Source: an uncultured Prevotellaceae bacterium
GTDB lineage: Bacteria > Bacteroidota > Bacteroidia > Bacteroidales > Bacteroidaceae
DNA length: 63,130 bases
Assembly: GCA_946185805.1 (NCBI GenBank)
Contig: CAMHKU010000002.1
Coordinates: 1 to 63,130, forward strand
Reading direction: 5' to 3'
In this document: positions 53,559 to 61,810 of the stretch, piece after piece
How positions within the stretch are numbered: the stretch's first letter is position 1
Layout of the letters: each line of letters opens with the position of its first letter
Position numbers and translations under genes: made by a program
The notes under the pieces: model-generated
Database searches by the model: none
What the model was told of the DNA's origin: nothing
The model's input: only the letters and a program-made list of their open reading frames with translations

Positions 53559-54710
53559 ATGGCACAGAAAAGAGACTACTATGAGGTGTTAGGCGTTGAC
53601 AAGAACGCCAGCGAAGACGAGATTAAGAAGGCTTACCGCAAGATAGCAATCAAATATCACCCTGACCGTAATCCCGGCGACAAGGATGCCGAGGAAAAGT
53701 TCAAGGAAGCCGCCGAGGCCTATGACGTGCTGCACGACCCGCAGAAGCGTCAGCAGTACGACCAGTTTGGATTCGACGGTCCTATGGGCGGTGGCTTCGG
53801 CGGCTTTAGCGGAGCGTCGATGAACATGGATGACATTTTCTCTATGTTTGGCGACATCTTCGGCGGTCACGGCTTTGGTGGCTTCGGCGGTGGCCAGCGC
53901 CGTCCGCAGCAGCACCGTGGGAGTGACCTGCGGCTGAAGGTGCGCCTGACGCTGGAGGAAATCAACAAGGGCGTTACCAAAAAGTTTAAGGTGAAGAAAG
54001 ACGTGCCCTGCGAGCACTGTCATGGCACCGGTGCCGAGAACGGGTCGCCCAGCGAGACCTGTCCTACATGTCATGGCTCGGGCGTCATCACCCACACCAC
54101 GCAGAGCATCTTCGGCATGATGCAGACCCAGGGCATCTGTCCCACCTGTGGCGGCGAAGGCAAAGTGATTAAGAACAAGTGTCACGAGTGTGGCGGCGAG
54201 GGTATCGTCAAGGGCGAGGAAGTCGTCGAGATTAAGATTCCTGCCGGCGTGGCCGAAGGCATGGTGGTCAATGTGCCCGGCAAGGGTAATGCCGGCCGCA
54301 AGAATGGCATCAACGGCGACATTCAGGTGTTTATAGAAGAGGAGCGCAGCGATACCTTCGTGCGCGACGGCAACGACTTGATCTATAATCTGCTTTTAGA
54401 CATTCCTACGGCAGCCCTCGGCGGAGAAGTTGAGATACCCACTATCGAGGGCAGCAAACTGCGTGTGAAGATAGAAAACGGCACGCAGCCCGGCAAGACC
54501 CTGCGCCTGCGCGGCAAGGGACTACCCGCCGTGCAAGGTTATGGGCAGGGCAGGGGCGACCTGGTGGTGAACATCAGCATCTACGTGCCCAAGACGTTGA
54601 GCAAGGACGAGAAGGAGACCATGCAGAAGTTCCGCAACAGCGACAACTTCAAGGGCGACAAGCAGACCCGTGACTCCATCTTCCAGCGCTTCAAGAACTA
54701 TTTCAATTGA
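53559..54710 (+). CDS. dnaJ: chaperone DnaJ
   Basis: The 383-residue co-chaperone has a J-domain with the HPD motif ([10 protein letters not shown], about residues 32-41), a Gly/Phe-rich region ([13 protein letters not shown]...), and four zinc-finger repeats ([32 protein letters not shown]), then the C-terminal substrate-binding domains. It stimulates DnaK ATPase and partners with the grpE product upstream. Confidence 0.97.
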   Translation: MAQKRDYYEVLGVDKNASEDEIKKAYRKIAIKYHPDRNPGDKDAEEKFKEAAEAYDVLHDPQKRQQYDQFGFDGPMGGGFGGFSGASMNMDDIFSMFGDIFGGHGFGGFGGGQRRPQQHRGSDLRLKVRLTLEEINKGVTKKFKVKKDVPCEHCHGTGAENGSPSETCPTCHGSGVITHTTQSIFGMMQTQGICPTCGGEGKVIKNKCHECGGEGIVKGEEVVEIKIPAGVAEGMVVNVPGKGNAGRKNGINGDIQVFIEEERSDTFVRDGNDLIYNLLLDIPTAALGGEVEIPTIEGSKLRVKIENGTQPGKTLRLRGKGLPAVQGYGQGRGDLVVNISIYVPKTLSKDEKETMQKFRNSDNFKGDKQTRDSIFQRFKNYFN

Positions 54711-54715
54711 TTGGT

Positions 54716-54742
54716 AATAGTAAATCTGTAAATCGTAAATAA
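54716..54742 (+). repeat. GTAAATC-type short array before folC
   Basis: Three to four GTAAAT units (AATAGTAAATCTGTAAATCG) occupy the gap between dnaJ and folC and end just before the ATG at 54745. Confidence 0.75.
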
Positions 54743-54744
54743 GC

Positions 54745-56064
54745 ATGACTTACCAAGAGACCTGCGAATACCTGTTCCACCAAACGGCTAACTACGAGAG
54801 CCAGGGACAGGGCGGCTATAAACCCGGACTTGACAACATGCTCAAACTTGACGAGCATTATGGGCGGCCGCACCGGAAGTTCAAAAGCATACATATTGCC
54901 GGAACTAACGGCAAGGGGTCGGTGTCGCACACGCTGTCGGCCATCTTGCAGGTCTGCGGCTACAAGGTGGGGCTGTACACTTCGCCTCATCTGGTAGACT
55001 TCAGCGAGCGTATCCGTATCAACGGGCAACCCATCAAGGATGACTATGTCACCACTTTCGTTGAGGAGGGTAAGGAATTTTTTGAGCAGGTGGGTGCCAC
55101 CTTTTTTGAGATAGCCACAGTTATGGCCTTTAAGTATTTCGCCGACAACGACGTAGACATTGCCGTGGTCGAGGTGGGGCTTGGCGGGCGGCTCGACAGT
55201 ACTAATATCATTACGCCGCTGGTGAGCGTTATCACTAATGTCAGCCTCGATCATACCCAGGTGCTGGGCTCGTCGGTAGAGCAGATAGCCATGGAGAAAG
55301 GCGGCATCATCAAGGACGCCGTGCCCGTGGTTGTTGGCGAGGCTTCGGCAGAGATACGTCCCATCTTCGAGGCGTTGGCACAGCAGTGCGACGCCCCTAT
55401 CTACTATGCCGAGGATGAGGGGGAGGTAACGTCGGCTGAATTTATGGCCGCCGATTCAGGTATCTATTACAAGACCAAGCACTTAGGTGAATTCAAGGGC
55501 GAACTCTGCGGCCACTATCAGGTGGCCAACACGCGCACTATCGTAGCCGTTCTCAACGAGCTGATGAAGCAGGGCTACCTCTGTGCGCCTGTCGATGCCA
55601 ATACCAGCATTGTTATAAAGAAAGAGGTGAGCGAGGCTTTCCTCAGGGTTTGCGAGATTACCGGTCTGCAGGGCCGGTGGCAGACCGTGCGCAGGCAACC
55701 GACGGTAATCTGCGACATCGGCCATAACGTCGGCGCCTGGCAGGTCATCAGTCAGCAACTCTCGGCCGTCAGCTGCAACAAGATGCACATTGTCTTCGGC
55801 ATGGTCGACGACAAGGATATTTATGGCGTGATGTCGCTGCTGCCCAAGGACGCCATCTATTATTTTACTAAAGCCGGTATTCACCGTGCACTTCCCGAGC
55901 AGTCGGTACAAGTTTTCGGCCAGCAGTTCGGACTCGCCGGCGAGGCTTACCCGACAGTAAGTGAAGCCTATCAGGCGGCGCTAAAAGCCGCAGGGTCAGG
56001 CGATTTCATCTTTGTCGGAGGCAGTAATTATGTAGTGGCAGACTTTCTGAAATCTTTGCTTTAG
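54745..56064 (+). CDS. folC: folylpolyglutamate synthase / dihydrofolate synthase
   Basis: A Mur-ligase-like enzyme that adds glutamate to folates and makes dihydrofolate. The P-loop is HIAGTNGKGSVSHTLSAIL near residue 50; the SPHLVDFSERI, VEVGLGGRLDSTNI and SLDHTQVLG segments carry further ATP and substrate residues; the C-terminal domain includes VICDIGHNVGAWQ. Length 439 is normal. It follows dnaJ by 34 bases and is probably on the same transcript, ending 66 bases before the galM promoter. Confidence 0.95.
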   Translation: MTYQETCEYLFHQTANYESQGQGGYKPGLDNMLKLDEHYGRPHRKFKSIHIAGTNGKGSVSHTLSAILQVCGYKVGLYTSPHLVDFSERIRINGQPIKDDYVTTFVEEGKEFFEQVGATFFEIATVMAFKYFADNDVDIAVVEVGLGGRLDSTNIITPLVSVITNVSLDHTQVLGSSVEQIAMEKGGIIKDAVPVVVGEASAEIRPIFEALAQQCDAPIYYAEDEGEVTSAEFMAADSGIYYKTKHLGEFKGELCGHYQVANTRTIVAVLNELMKQGYLCAPVDANTSIVIKKEVSEAFLRVCEITGLQGRWQTVRRQPTVICDIGHNVGAWQVISQQLSAVSCNKMHIVFGMVDDKDIYGVMSLLPKDAIYYFTKAGIHRALPEQSVQVFGQQFGLAGEAYPTVSEAYQAALKAAGSGDFIFVGGSNYVVADFLKSLL

Positions 56065-56129
56065 GTGTTTTTAACACTTACGTAAACGTTTTTTTTGCCG
56101 TTTCTTTCGTTTGTTTGGTTTATTTTTCG

Positions 56130-56137
56130 TTACTTTG
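56130..56137 (+). promoter_or_regulatory. -7 box for galM
   Basis: TTACTTTG is a near match to TAnnTTTG, 33 bases before the galM ATG at 56171. Confidence 0.55.
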
Positions 56138-56170
56138 TAGGCAAATACTATAAACTTAAAACAAACAGTT

Positions 56171-57262
56171 ATGGCAAACACTACAGAAAATGCGAATCTT
56201 TGTGGTCTGAAGCGCGAAGACTTCCAGACCACTATCAATGGTAAGAAAACAGACTTGTACATCTTGCGCAACCGTAAGGGCTATGAAGTGGCTATCTCTA
56301 ATTACGGTGGCGCAATTTGTGCTATTATGGTGCCCGATAAGAATGGCAATGTTGGCAACGTCATACAAGGCCATGCTAATATCGAGCAGCTCATGAGCGG
56401 CAACGAGCCTTATCTCTCGACACTCATCGGCCGCTGGGGTAACCGTATCTGCAAAGGACAGTTCACCCTCAACGGCAAGGAGTATCAGCTTTTTATCAAC
56501 AACGGTCCCAACCACCTGCACGGCGGCGCCGTGGGCTTCAACGCCAAGGTGTGGGACGCACGCCAGATGGGTCCCCGCTCGCTGGCTCTGCACCGTGTGT
56601 CGTCTTACGGCGAAGAGGGCTTTACCGGCGAGTTGGATGTGACGGTAGAGTTCACCTTTACCGACCTTAACGAACTGATTATCGAGTATCTGGCCACCAC
56701 CAACAAGAAGACCATCGTCAACCTGACCCACCATGCCTTCTTCTCGCTGGCTGGAACGGCAGACCCCACGCCGACTATTGAGAACCAGATCTGCGAAATC
56801 AATGCCGACTTCTATCTGCCCACCGACGATACCGCTATCCCCACGGGTGAGATTCTCAAGGTTGACAACACGCCTTTCGACTTCCGCACTCCGAAGACCT
56901 TTGGCGAGGGCATCGATGCCGACAACGAGCAGATTAAGTTTGGCAACGGCTACGACCACAACTACGTGCTCAACAAGAAGGAAGAGGGCGAACTGAGTTT
57001 TGCTGCCAAGGTGACAGAACCTATCAGCGGACGTACCATGGAGGTCTATACCACGGAACCTGGCATGCAGCTCTATACGGGCAATTACCTCAATGGGTAT
57101 AAGGGTGCCAACGGCTGTACGTTCCCTCGTCGCTCGGCCGTCTGCTTTGAGGCGCAGCACTTCCCCGACACGCCTAACCGTCCGTACTTCCCCAGCGTCG
57201 TGCTCAACCCCGGTCAGCGCTATAAGCAGAAGACTATTTACCGTTTCGGCGTGGTAGAGTAA
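56171..57262 (+). CDS. galM: aldose 1-epimerase (galactose mutarotase)
   Basis: It interconverts alpha and beta anomers of galactose before phosphorylation. The 363-residue protein has ISNYGGAICAIMVPDKNG near residue 40, GRWGNRI near 96, NGPNHLHGGAVGFNAKVWD with the substrate-binding His, VNLTHHAFFSLAG (catalytic His), the DHNYVLN motif and CFEAQHFPDTPN with the catalytic Glu region. It opens a galM-transporter-galK set for galactose uptake and entry into the Leloir pathway; galT and galE are absent here. Confidence 0.95.
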   Translation: MANTTENANLCGLKREDFQTTINGKKTDLYILRNRKGYEVAISNYGGAICAIMVPDKNGNVGNVIQGHANIEQLMSGNEPYLSTLIGRWGNRICKGQFTLNGKEYQLFINNGPNHLHGGAVGFNAKVWDARQMGPRSLALHRVSSYGEEGFTGELDVTVEFTFTDLNELIIEYLATTNKKTIVNLTHHAFFSLAGTADPTPTIENQICEINADFYLPTDDTAIPTGEILKVDNTPFDFRTPKTFGEGIDADNEQIKFGNGYDHNYVLNKKEEGELSFAAKVTEPISGRTMEVYTTEPGMQLYTGNYLNGYKGANGCTFPRRSAVCFEAQHFPDTPNRPYFPSVVLNPGQRYKQKTIYRFGVVE

Positions 57263-57270
57263 TGTGCTTC

Positions 57271-57360
57271 GAGATATCGATATCTCATAATTTCGTTATA
57301 TCGTTATTTCGTCATATCGCTATATCGTTATATCGTGATTTTGCCGTATCGGAAATCTCG
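57271..57360 (+). repeat. palindrome plus ATATCG octamer array between galM and the transporter
   Basis: GAGATATCGATATCTC (57271-57286) is a perfect 16-base palindrome. It is followed by units of about eight bases ending in TTTCG or ATATCG (57290-57336), then GTATCG and TCTCG. It lies between the galM stop codon and a GTAAATA array, a plausible place for a regulator or a hairpin. Confidence 0.8.
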
Positions 57361-57364
57361 CAAA

Positions 57365-57402
57365 TGTTAAATAGCAAATAGTAAATCTGTAAATAGTAAA
57401 TT
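57365..57402 (+). repeat. GTAAATA tandem array before the sugar transporter
   Basis: TTAAATAGCAAATAGTAAATC and further GTAAATA units end six bases before the transporter ATG. Confidence 0.85.
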
Positions 57403-57408
57403 AAAAAG

Positions 57409-58653
57409 ATGTCACAGAAAGAATCTCCGAACTATCTGTTCCCGTTGATTATTGTGTTCATCGTGTGCTTCCTCATCGGATTCATTACCACGATGAACAA
57501 CTCCATGATTGCCTTCCTCTCGGAAGCTTTCAACCTCAGTGCCCAACAGGGACAGTATGTCAATACCGCCTTCTATGGTGCCTATTTGCTGGCAATACCC
57601 TTTGCTATGCTCATGAGCAAGATTGGCTATAAGGGCACGCTGCTCCTGGGCCTTGCCGTGGCCGGTATAGGCTTTGTAATCAACTCGTTTGGTATCAATG
57701 CTGCCATCTCGGCCGGCTCTAATGTTTACGTGGTGTTCCTGCTCTCAATGTGTATCGTGGCTATGGGCGTAGTGATGCTTCAGAACGTGGCCAACCCCTA
57801 CGTTATGGTGCTCGGCAAGCCTGAGAGCGGCGCTTTCCGCATGACCCTGTCGCAGGCTCTGAACTCAGTGGCCACCACTGTTGCACCTATCTTTATTACT
57901 ACTGTCATTATTGCCGGCAAGGCTCCTACGCCCGACGCCGTGCCCGGACCGTTCCTCGGACTGGGTATTTTCACGCTCATCATCTGCGGTATCCTGGTGT
58001 TCCTCAAGCTGCCGAAGATTGACGAAGGTAAGCAGGCCGAAGAGGAGAGCGGCGAGAAGAAGCAGTATAAGTCGAGCGTGTTCCAGTACACCCATGTGTG
58101 GCTCGGCGCACTGGCCATCTTCATGTATATGGGTGTGGAGATTGGCGTGCCCTCAATGCTGCCTTACCGCTTCCAGCTGCTCTATCCCGACATGGACTCT
58201 GCCGACTGCGCCTCTATGGCCACTAACTACCTGGCCTTCTACTGGGGTGGCATGATGGTAGGCCGTTTCGTGGGTGCCGGCATCCTGACGAAGTTTGAGC
58301 CGCGTAAGCTGCTCACTTGCTGCCTCTGCCTCGGCGCACTGTGCATCGCCCTGTCGCTGGTGCTCTCCACGTCGATGATTGGTATCTGGCTGATGCTCGC
58401 CGCCGGTCTGTTCCACTCCGTGATGTGGCCCTTAATCTTCAACCTCGGCCTGCAGGAGCTCGGACCTCATACCAAGGCTGCCTCTGGTGTTATCAACACG
58501 GGTGTCATCGGTGGTGCGCTGCTCATGCCTGTCATGGGTGCTATGGTTGATGCCGCCGGTGTCATTGTGGCTCTCTGCGCCATGTTCGTGTTCTATGCCT
58601 ACATCGTCTGGTTCTGCAACTTCGGTAGCAAGATTGGCATTTCTGCCAAGTAA
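57409..58653 (+). CDS. MFS sugar transporter (FucP/GluP-like)
   Basis: The 414-residue protein has about 12 hydrophobic segments and resembles the fucose permease / glucose-galactose transporter branch of the major facilitator superfamily: FLIGFITTMNNSMIAFLSEAF at the start, MLMSKIGYKGTLLLGLAVAG between helices 2 and 3, and VANPYVMVLGKPE in helix 4. Its position between galM and galK makes galactose or glucose the likely substrate, by proton symport. Substrate is inferred from context. Confidence 0.9.
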   Translation: MSQKESPNYLFPLIIVFIVCFLIGFITTMNNSMIAFLSEAFNLSAQQGQYVNTAFYGAYLLAIPFAMLMSKIGYKGTLLLGLAVAGIGFVINSFGINAAISAGSNVYVVFLLSMCIVAMGVVMLQNVANPYVMVLGKPESGAFRMTLSQALNSVATTVAPIFITTVIIAGKAPTPDAVPGPFLGLGIFTLIICGILVFLKLPKIDEGKQAEEESGEKKQYKSSVFQYTHVWLGALAIFMYMGVEIGVPSMLPYRFQLLYPDMDSADCASMATNYLAFYWGGMMVGRFVGAGILTKFEPRKLLTCCLCLGALCIALSLVLSTSMIGIWLMLAAGLFHSVMWPLIFNLGLQELGPHTKAASGVINTGVIGGALLMPVMGAMVDAAGVIVALCAMFVFYAYIVWFCNFGSKIGISAK

Positions 58654-58666
58654 CCCAGTGACGTAT

Positions 58667-58729
58667 AAATTGTAAATTACAAAAGTCCTGCAATAAATCG
58701 TAAATTGTAAATAGTAAAATTGTAAATTA
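58667..58729 (+). repeat. GTAAATTGTAAATA array before galK
   Basis: ATAAATTGTAAATTACAAAAG, then ATCGTAAATTGTAAATAG and AAATTGTAAATT occupy the whole gap from just past the transporter stop codon to the galK ATG. Confidence 0.85.
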
Positions 58730-58731
58730 TC

Positions 58732-59898
58732 ATGATTGACATTGAATTTGTAAGAAGCCGCTTCATTAAGCATTTTGACGGCAAGACAGGAAATGTGTAT
58801 ACCTCTCCCGGTCGTATTAACCTCATTGGCGAGCATACCGACTACAACGGTGGTTTTGTGTTCCCCGGTGCTGTAGACAAGGGCGTGACCGCCGAGATGC
58901 GCGCCAACGGTACGGAAGATACCGTGATGGCTTACGCTATTGACCTGAAAGACCGCGTGGACTTCAAACTCAGCGACCCCGACGGCCCCAAGGCTTCATG
59001 GGCACGCTATATCTATGGTATCGCCCTGGAGATGAAAAAGCTCGGCGTTCCCGTGAAGGGCTTCAACATCGCCTTCGCCGGCGATGTGCCCCTTGGCGCC
59101 GGCATGTCGTCGAGCGCTGCTATGGAGAGCTGCTTCGCCTGCGGCCTGAACGACATCTTCGGCGAGAACAAGGTGAGCCAGTGGGATATGGTGCTTGCCG
59201 GACAGGCTACCGAGCATAACTACTGCGGCGTTAACTGCGGTATCATGGACCAGTTTGCCAGCGTCTTCGGCAAGGCCGGCTGCCTGATGCGTCTCGACTG
59301 CCGCAGCCGTGAGTTTGAGTACTTCCCCTTCAAGCCCGATGGCTACCGTCTCGTGCTGCTCGACAGTGTGGTGAAGCACCAGCTGGCAGGCTCGCCCTAC
59401 AACGACCGTCGCAACTCGTGCGAGAACGTGGTGAAGCACATCCAGGCCAAGCACCCCGAAGGCAAGTTTGAGACCCTGCGCGACTGCACATGGGAGCAGC
59501 TTGAAGAAGTGAAGGACGAAGTAGGTGCCGAGGACTACAGCCGCGCCAAGTTCGTGCTCGGCGAGAAAGACCGCGTGCTGGCCGTCTGCGATGCCTTGAA
59601 CGAGGGCGACTACGAGAAGGTTGGCGAGATGATGTACAAGACTCACGAGGGCCTGTCGAAGGACTATGAGGTGAGCTGCGAAGAGCTCGACTTCCTCAAC
59701 GATGTTGCCAAGGAGAACGGTGTCACTGGTTCGCGTATCATGGGCGGCGGCTTCGGCGGCTGCACCATCAACCTGGTGCGCAACGACCTCTACAAGAAGT
59801 TTGTCGAGGATGCCAAGAAGCGCTTCAACGAGAAGTATGGCCACGAGCCCAAGGTCTACGACGTCGTCATCGGCGATGGCTCGCGCAAGCTCTGCTAA
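58732..59898 (+). CDS. galK: galactokinase
   Basis: It phosphorylates alpha-D-galactose to galactose-1-phosphate. The GHMP kinase signatures are all visible: the galactokinase-specific SPGRINLIGEHTDYNGG near residue 24, the ATP loop PLGAGMSSSAAMES near 120, CGIMDQFASVFG near 168 and SRIMGGGFGGCTINLV near 326. The 388-residue length is normal. It closes the galM-transporter-galK set and is followed by a 312-base gap with element D. Confidence 0.96.
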   Translation: MIDIEFVRSRFIKHFDGKTGNVYTSPGRINLIGEHTDYNGGFVFPGAVDKGVTAEMRANGTEDTVMAYAIDLKDRVDFKLSDPDGPKASWARYIYGIALEMKKLGVPVKGFNIAFAGDVPLGAGMSSSAAMESCFACGLNDIFGENKVSQWDMVLAGQATEHNYCGVNCGIMDQFASVFGKAGCLMRLDCRSREFEYFPFKPDGYRLVLLDSVVKHQLAGSPYNDRRNSCENVVKHIQAKHPEGKFETLRDCTWEQLEEVKDEVGAEDYSRAKFVLGEKDRVLAVCDALNEGDYEKVGEMMYKTHEGLSKDYEVSCEELDFLNDVAKENGVTGSRIMGGGFGGCTINLVRNDLYKKFVEDAKKRFNEKYGHEPKVYDVVIGDGSRKLC

Positions 59899-59936
59899 AC
59901 CTTAAATTTGTTGAAATATAAACATTAGCTCAACTT

Positions 59937-60178
59937 CAGGAGTTAGAAGGAGTTAGAGGTTACTTGTCTCCTTCTGACTCCTTTTATAATAAATATTAGG
60001 GTCTGCAACATTTAGTGTGGATGGATAGTCGTTTATTTTGAAAGGCAGATAAAAACCTTAAAAACCGATAAAAACCTTATACTGTCGGGTTACATTGTTT
60101 TTTCCTGTTTTTCTTGTTTTTCCCTGTTTTTCAAAAGCGAAGGTTCGACCCACATAAAATCTTTTATAATAAATATAG
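59937..60178. repeat. mirror-like element D (weaker)
   Basis: GGAGTTAGAAGGAGTTAGAGG (59939-59959) faces the partial complement TCTCCTTCTGACTCC (59967-59981). Next are three GATAAAAACC-like units (60048-60079), then four TTTTTCCTG-like units (60109-60132) on the other side of a GGGTTACATTG core, and CTTTTATAATAAATAT occurs twice (59981-59996, 60161-60176) in direct orientation. The arms are only roughly complementary, so kinship with elements A-C is uncertain. No gene is seen in this 312-base gap. Confidence 0.5.
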
Positions 60179-60210
60179 TTTAAGTCAATAACCAGAAAAT
60201 TAATACGACA

Positions 60211-60753
60211 ATGAAAGAACTGAAAGGAACAAAAACCGAGAAAAACCTGCAAGAGGCCTTTGCCGGCGAGTCGATGGCCCGCAACAAGTACAGCTACTGG
60301 GCCTCGAAGGCTAAGAAAGACGGCTACGTGCAGATAGCCAATATCTTTGAAGAGACGGCTGCTAACGAGAAGGAGCATGCCAAGATGTGGTTCAAACTCT
60401 TAGAGGGTGGCGCCATCAAGTCTACTGCCGAGAACCTGGAGGCAGCCGCCGGTGGCGAGAACTTCGAGTGGACCGACATGTATGCCCGTATGGCTCAGGA
60501 GGCCCGTGAGGAAGGTTTCCCCGAGATTGCCGAGAAGTTTGAGGGTGTGGCCGCCATCGAGAAGGCCCACGAGGAGCGCTACCGCAAGCTGCTCGACAAT
60601 ATCCAGAAGGAGCGTGTGTTCTCCAAGGACGGCGACGTCATCTGGCAGTGCGCCAATTGCGGCCACATCGTCATTGGCAAGAAGGCTCCTGAAGAGTGCC
60701 CAGTCTGCAACCATCCGCAGTCGTACTTCCAGGTGAAGGCCGAGAATTACTAA
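60211..60753 (+). CDS. rubrerythrin
   Basis: A non-haem iron peroxidase protecting anaerobes from hydrogen peroxide. The ferritin-like domain carries ExxH and Glu ligands ([54 protein letters not shown]) and the C-terminal rubredoxin-like domain has two Cys pairs ([12 protein letters not shown] and [11 protein letters not shown]). At 180 residues it is slightly shorter than the classical 190. No clear -7 box is seen in the final 30 bases upstream. Confidence 0.95.
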   Translation: MKELKGTKTEKNLQEAFAGESMARNKYSYWASKAKKDGYVQIANIFEETAANEKEHAKMWFKLLEGGAIKSTAENLEAAAGGENFEWTDMYARMAQEAREEGFPEIAEKFEGVAAIEKAHEERYRKLLDNIQKERVFSKDGDVIWQCANCGHIVIGKKAPEECPVCNHPQSYFQVKAENY

Positions 60754-60797
60754 GCGGAGATGGACTATAGGCGTTTATGGTTATACATTAAGTTGAA

Positions 60798-61784
60798 ATG
60801 AAACAGACGTTAGTAGGCATACTCTTGTTGGCGGCGATGCCGATGGCGGCGCAAAGTGGGCTGCAGAAGCTTAAGACGCGCATCGACAGTATGCTCAAGA
60901 TCAGATACCTCACCGTGAAATACGACACGGCTTACATCGGTCGCCCCAAGGAGCGGCTGACGCTGAAGCTGCGCTCCAATATCTCGGGGTCTGACTTCAA
61001 CGTCAAGCATCACATCGACGGGAATGATGGGCACTACCGCCTGAGCACCGACCACAAGGCTACTGTCAGCGTGGGCGCCAGCTACATGGGCATTTCCGCC
61101 GGCTTAGCCCTCAATCCCGCCAGTCTGAAGGGTAAGTCAAAAGACTACGAACTGAACATCAACGCCTATAGCAACCGTTACGGCATCGACTTCATCTATC
61201 AGGAGTCGCAGACGCTGTCGGGCTCTATTACCTTTAATGGTGTCAACAGCTATTTGGAAAAAGGTATGGCCGACATGAGGGTGATTATCCTTGACGGCTA
61301 TTATGCTTTCAACGGTCATCGTTTCTCCTATCCTGCCGCCTTCACGCAGTCGTATATCCAGAAGCGTAGTGCCGGCTCGTTGCTGTTGGGCTTCTCATAT
61401 ATGGGTTGCCGCATCAAGACCACCGACGAGATACCTGCCGAAGCTGACGACCAGATAATACGTGTGGGGCATTTCGGCATTGGCGGCGGCTATGGCTACA
61501 ATCTCGTAGCCTGGCGGCGACTGCTGTTGCACCTGTCGGTCCTGCCCACGCTGGTGGTTATTAATTATAATAATGTAGAGATCGACGGCAATCGCCGTGA
61601 CATGGACACTCAGTTTCCAGACTTCATTTTCACGGAGCGAGCCTCCATTGTCTATCAGTTTAACAGTCGCTGTTTTGCCGGTGCCACCTTCGTCTTAAGC
61701 AACTCCCTGATTGACGCCAGCAATCGTATGGAAATCAGCTATAGCAAATGGCGTCTGAGAGCCTTTGTAGGCGTTAGATTCTGA
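60798..61784 (+). CDS. DUF4421 outer-membrane barrel-like protein
   Basis: The 328-residue protein has a signal peptide (MKQTLVGILLLAAMPMAAQ) and a mature barrel-like region rich in alternating strands. YYAFNGHRFSYPAAFTQSYIQ followed by GSLLLGFSY is shared with the DUF4421 protein at 15619-16800, and the C-terminus ends WRLRAFVGVRF as expected for an outer-membrane protein. The function is unknown. It lies 44 bases after rubrerythrin and converges with the WecB-like gene. Confidence 0.8.
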   Translation: MKQTLVGILLLAAMPMAAQSGLQKLKTRIDSMLKIRYLTVKYDTAYIGRPKERLTLKLRSNISGSDFNVKHHIDGNDGHYRLSTDHKATVSVGASYMGISAGLALNPASLKGKSKDYELNINAYSNRYGIDFIYQESQTLSGSITFNGVNSYLEKGMADMRVIILDGYYAFNGHRFSYPAAFTQSYIQKRSAGSLLLGFSYMGCRIKTTDEIPAEADDQIIRVGHFGIGGGYGYNLVAWRRLLLHLSVLPTLVVINYNNVEIDGNRRDMDTQFPDFIFTERASIVYQFNSRCFAGATFVLSNSLIDASNRMEISYSKWRLRAFVGVRF

Positions 61785-61810
61785 CAGGACGTGGTTAACC
61801 GTCAGCTTCG

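Noticed and set aside
57290..57360. Possible CRISPR array
   Set aside because: Units are about eight bases with no unique spacers and no cas genes are present; the same holds for the other tandem arrays.
60143..60152. GGTTCGACCC resembling a tRNA T-loop
   Set aside because: No acceptor, D or anticodon stems can be fitted around it.
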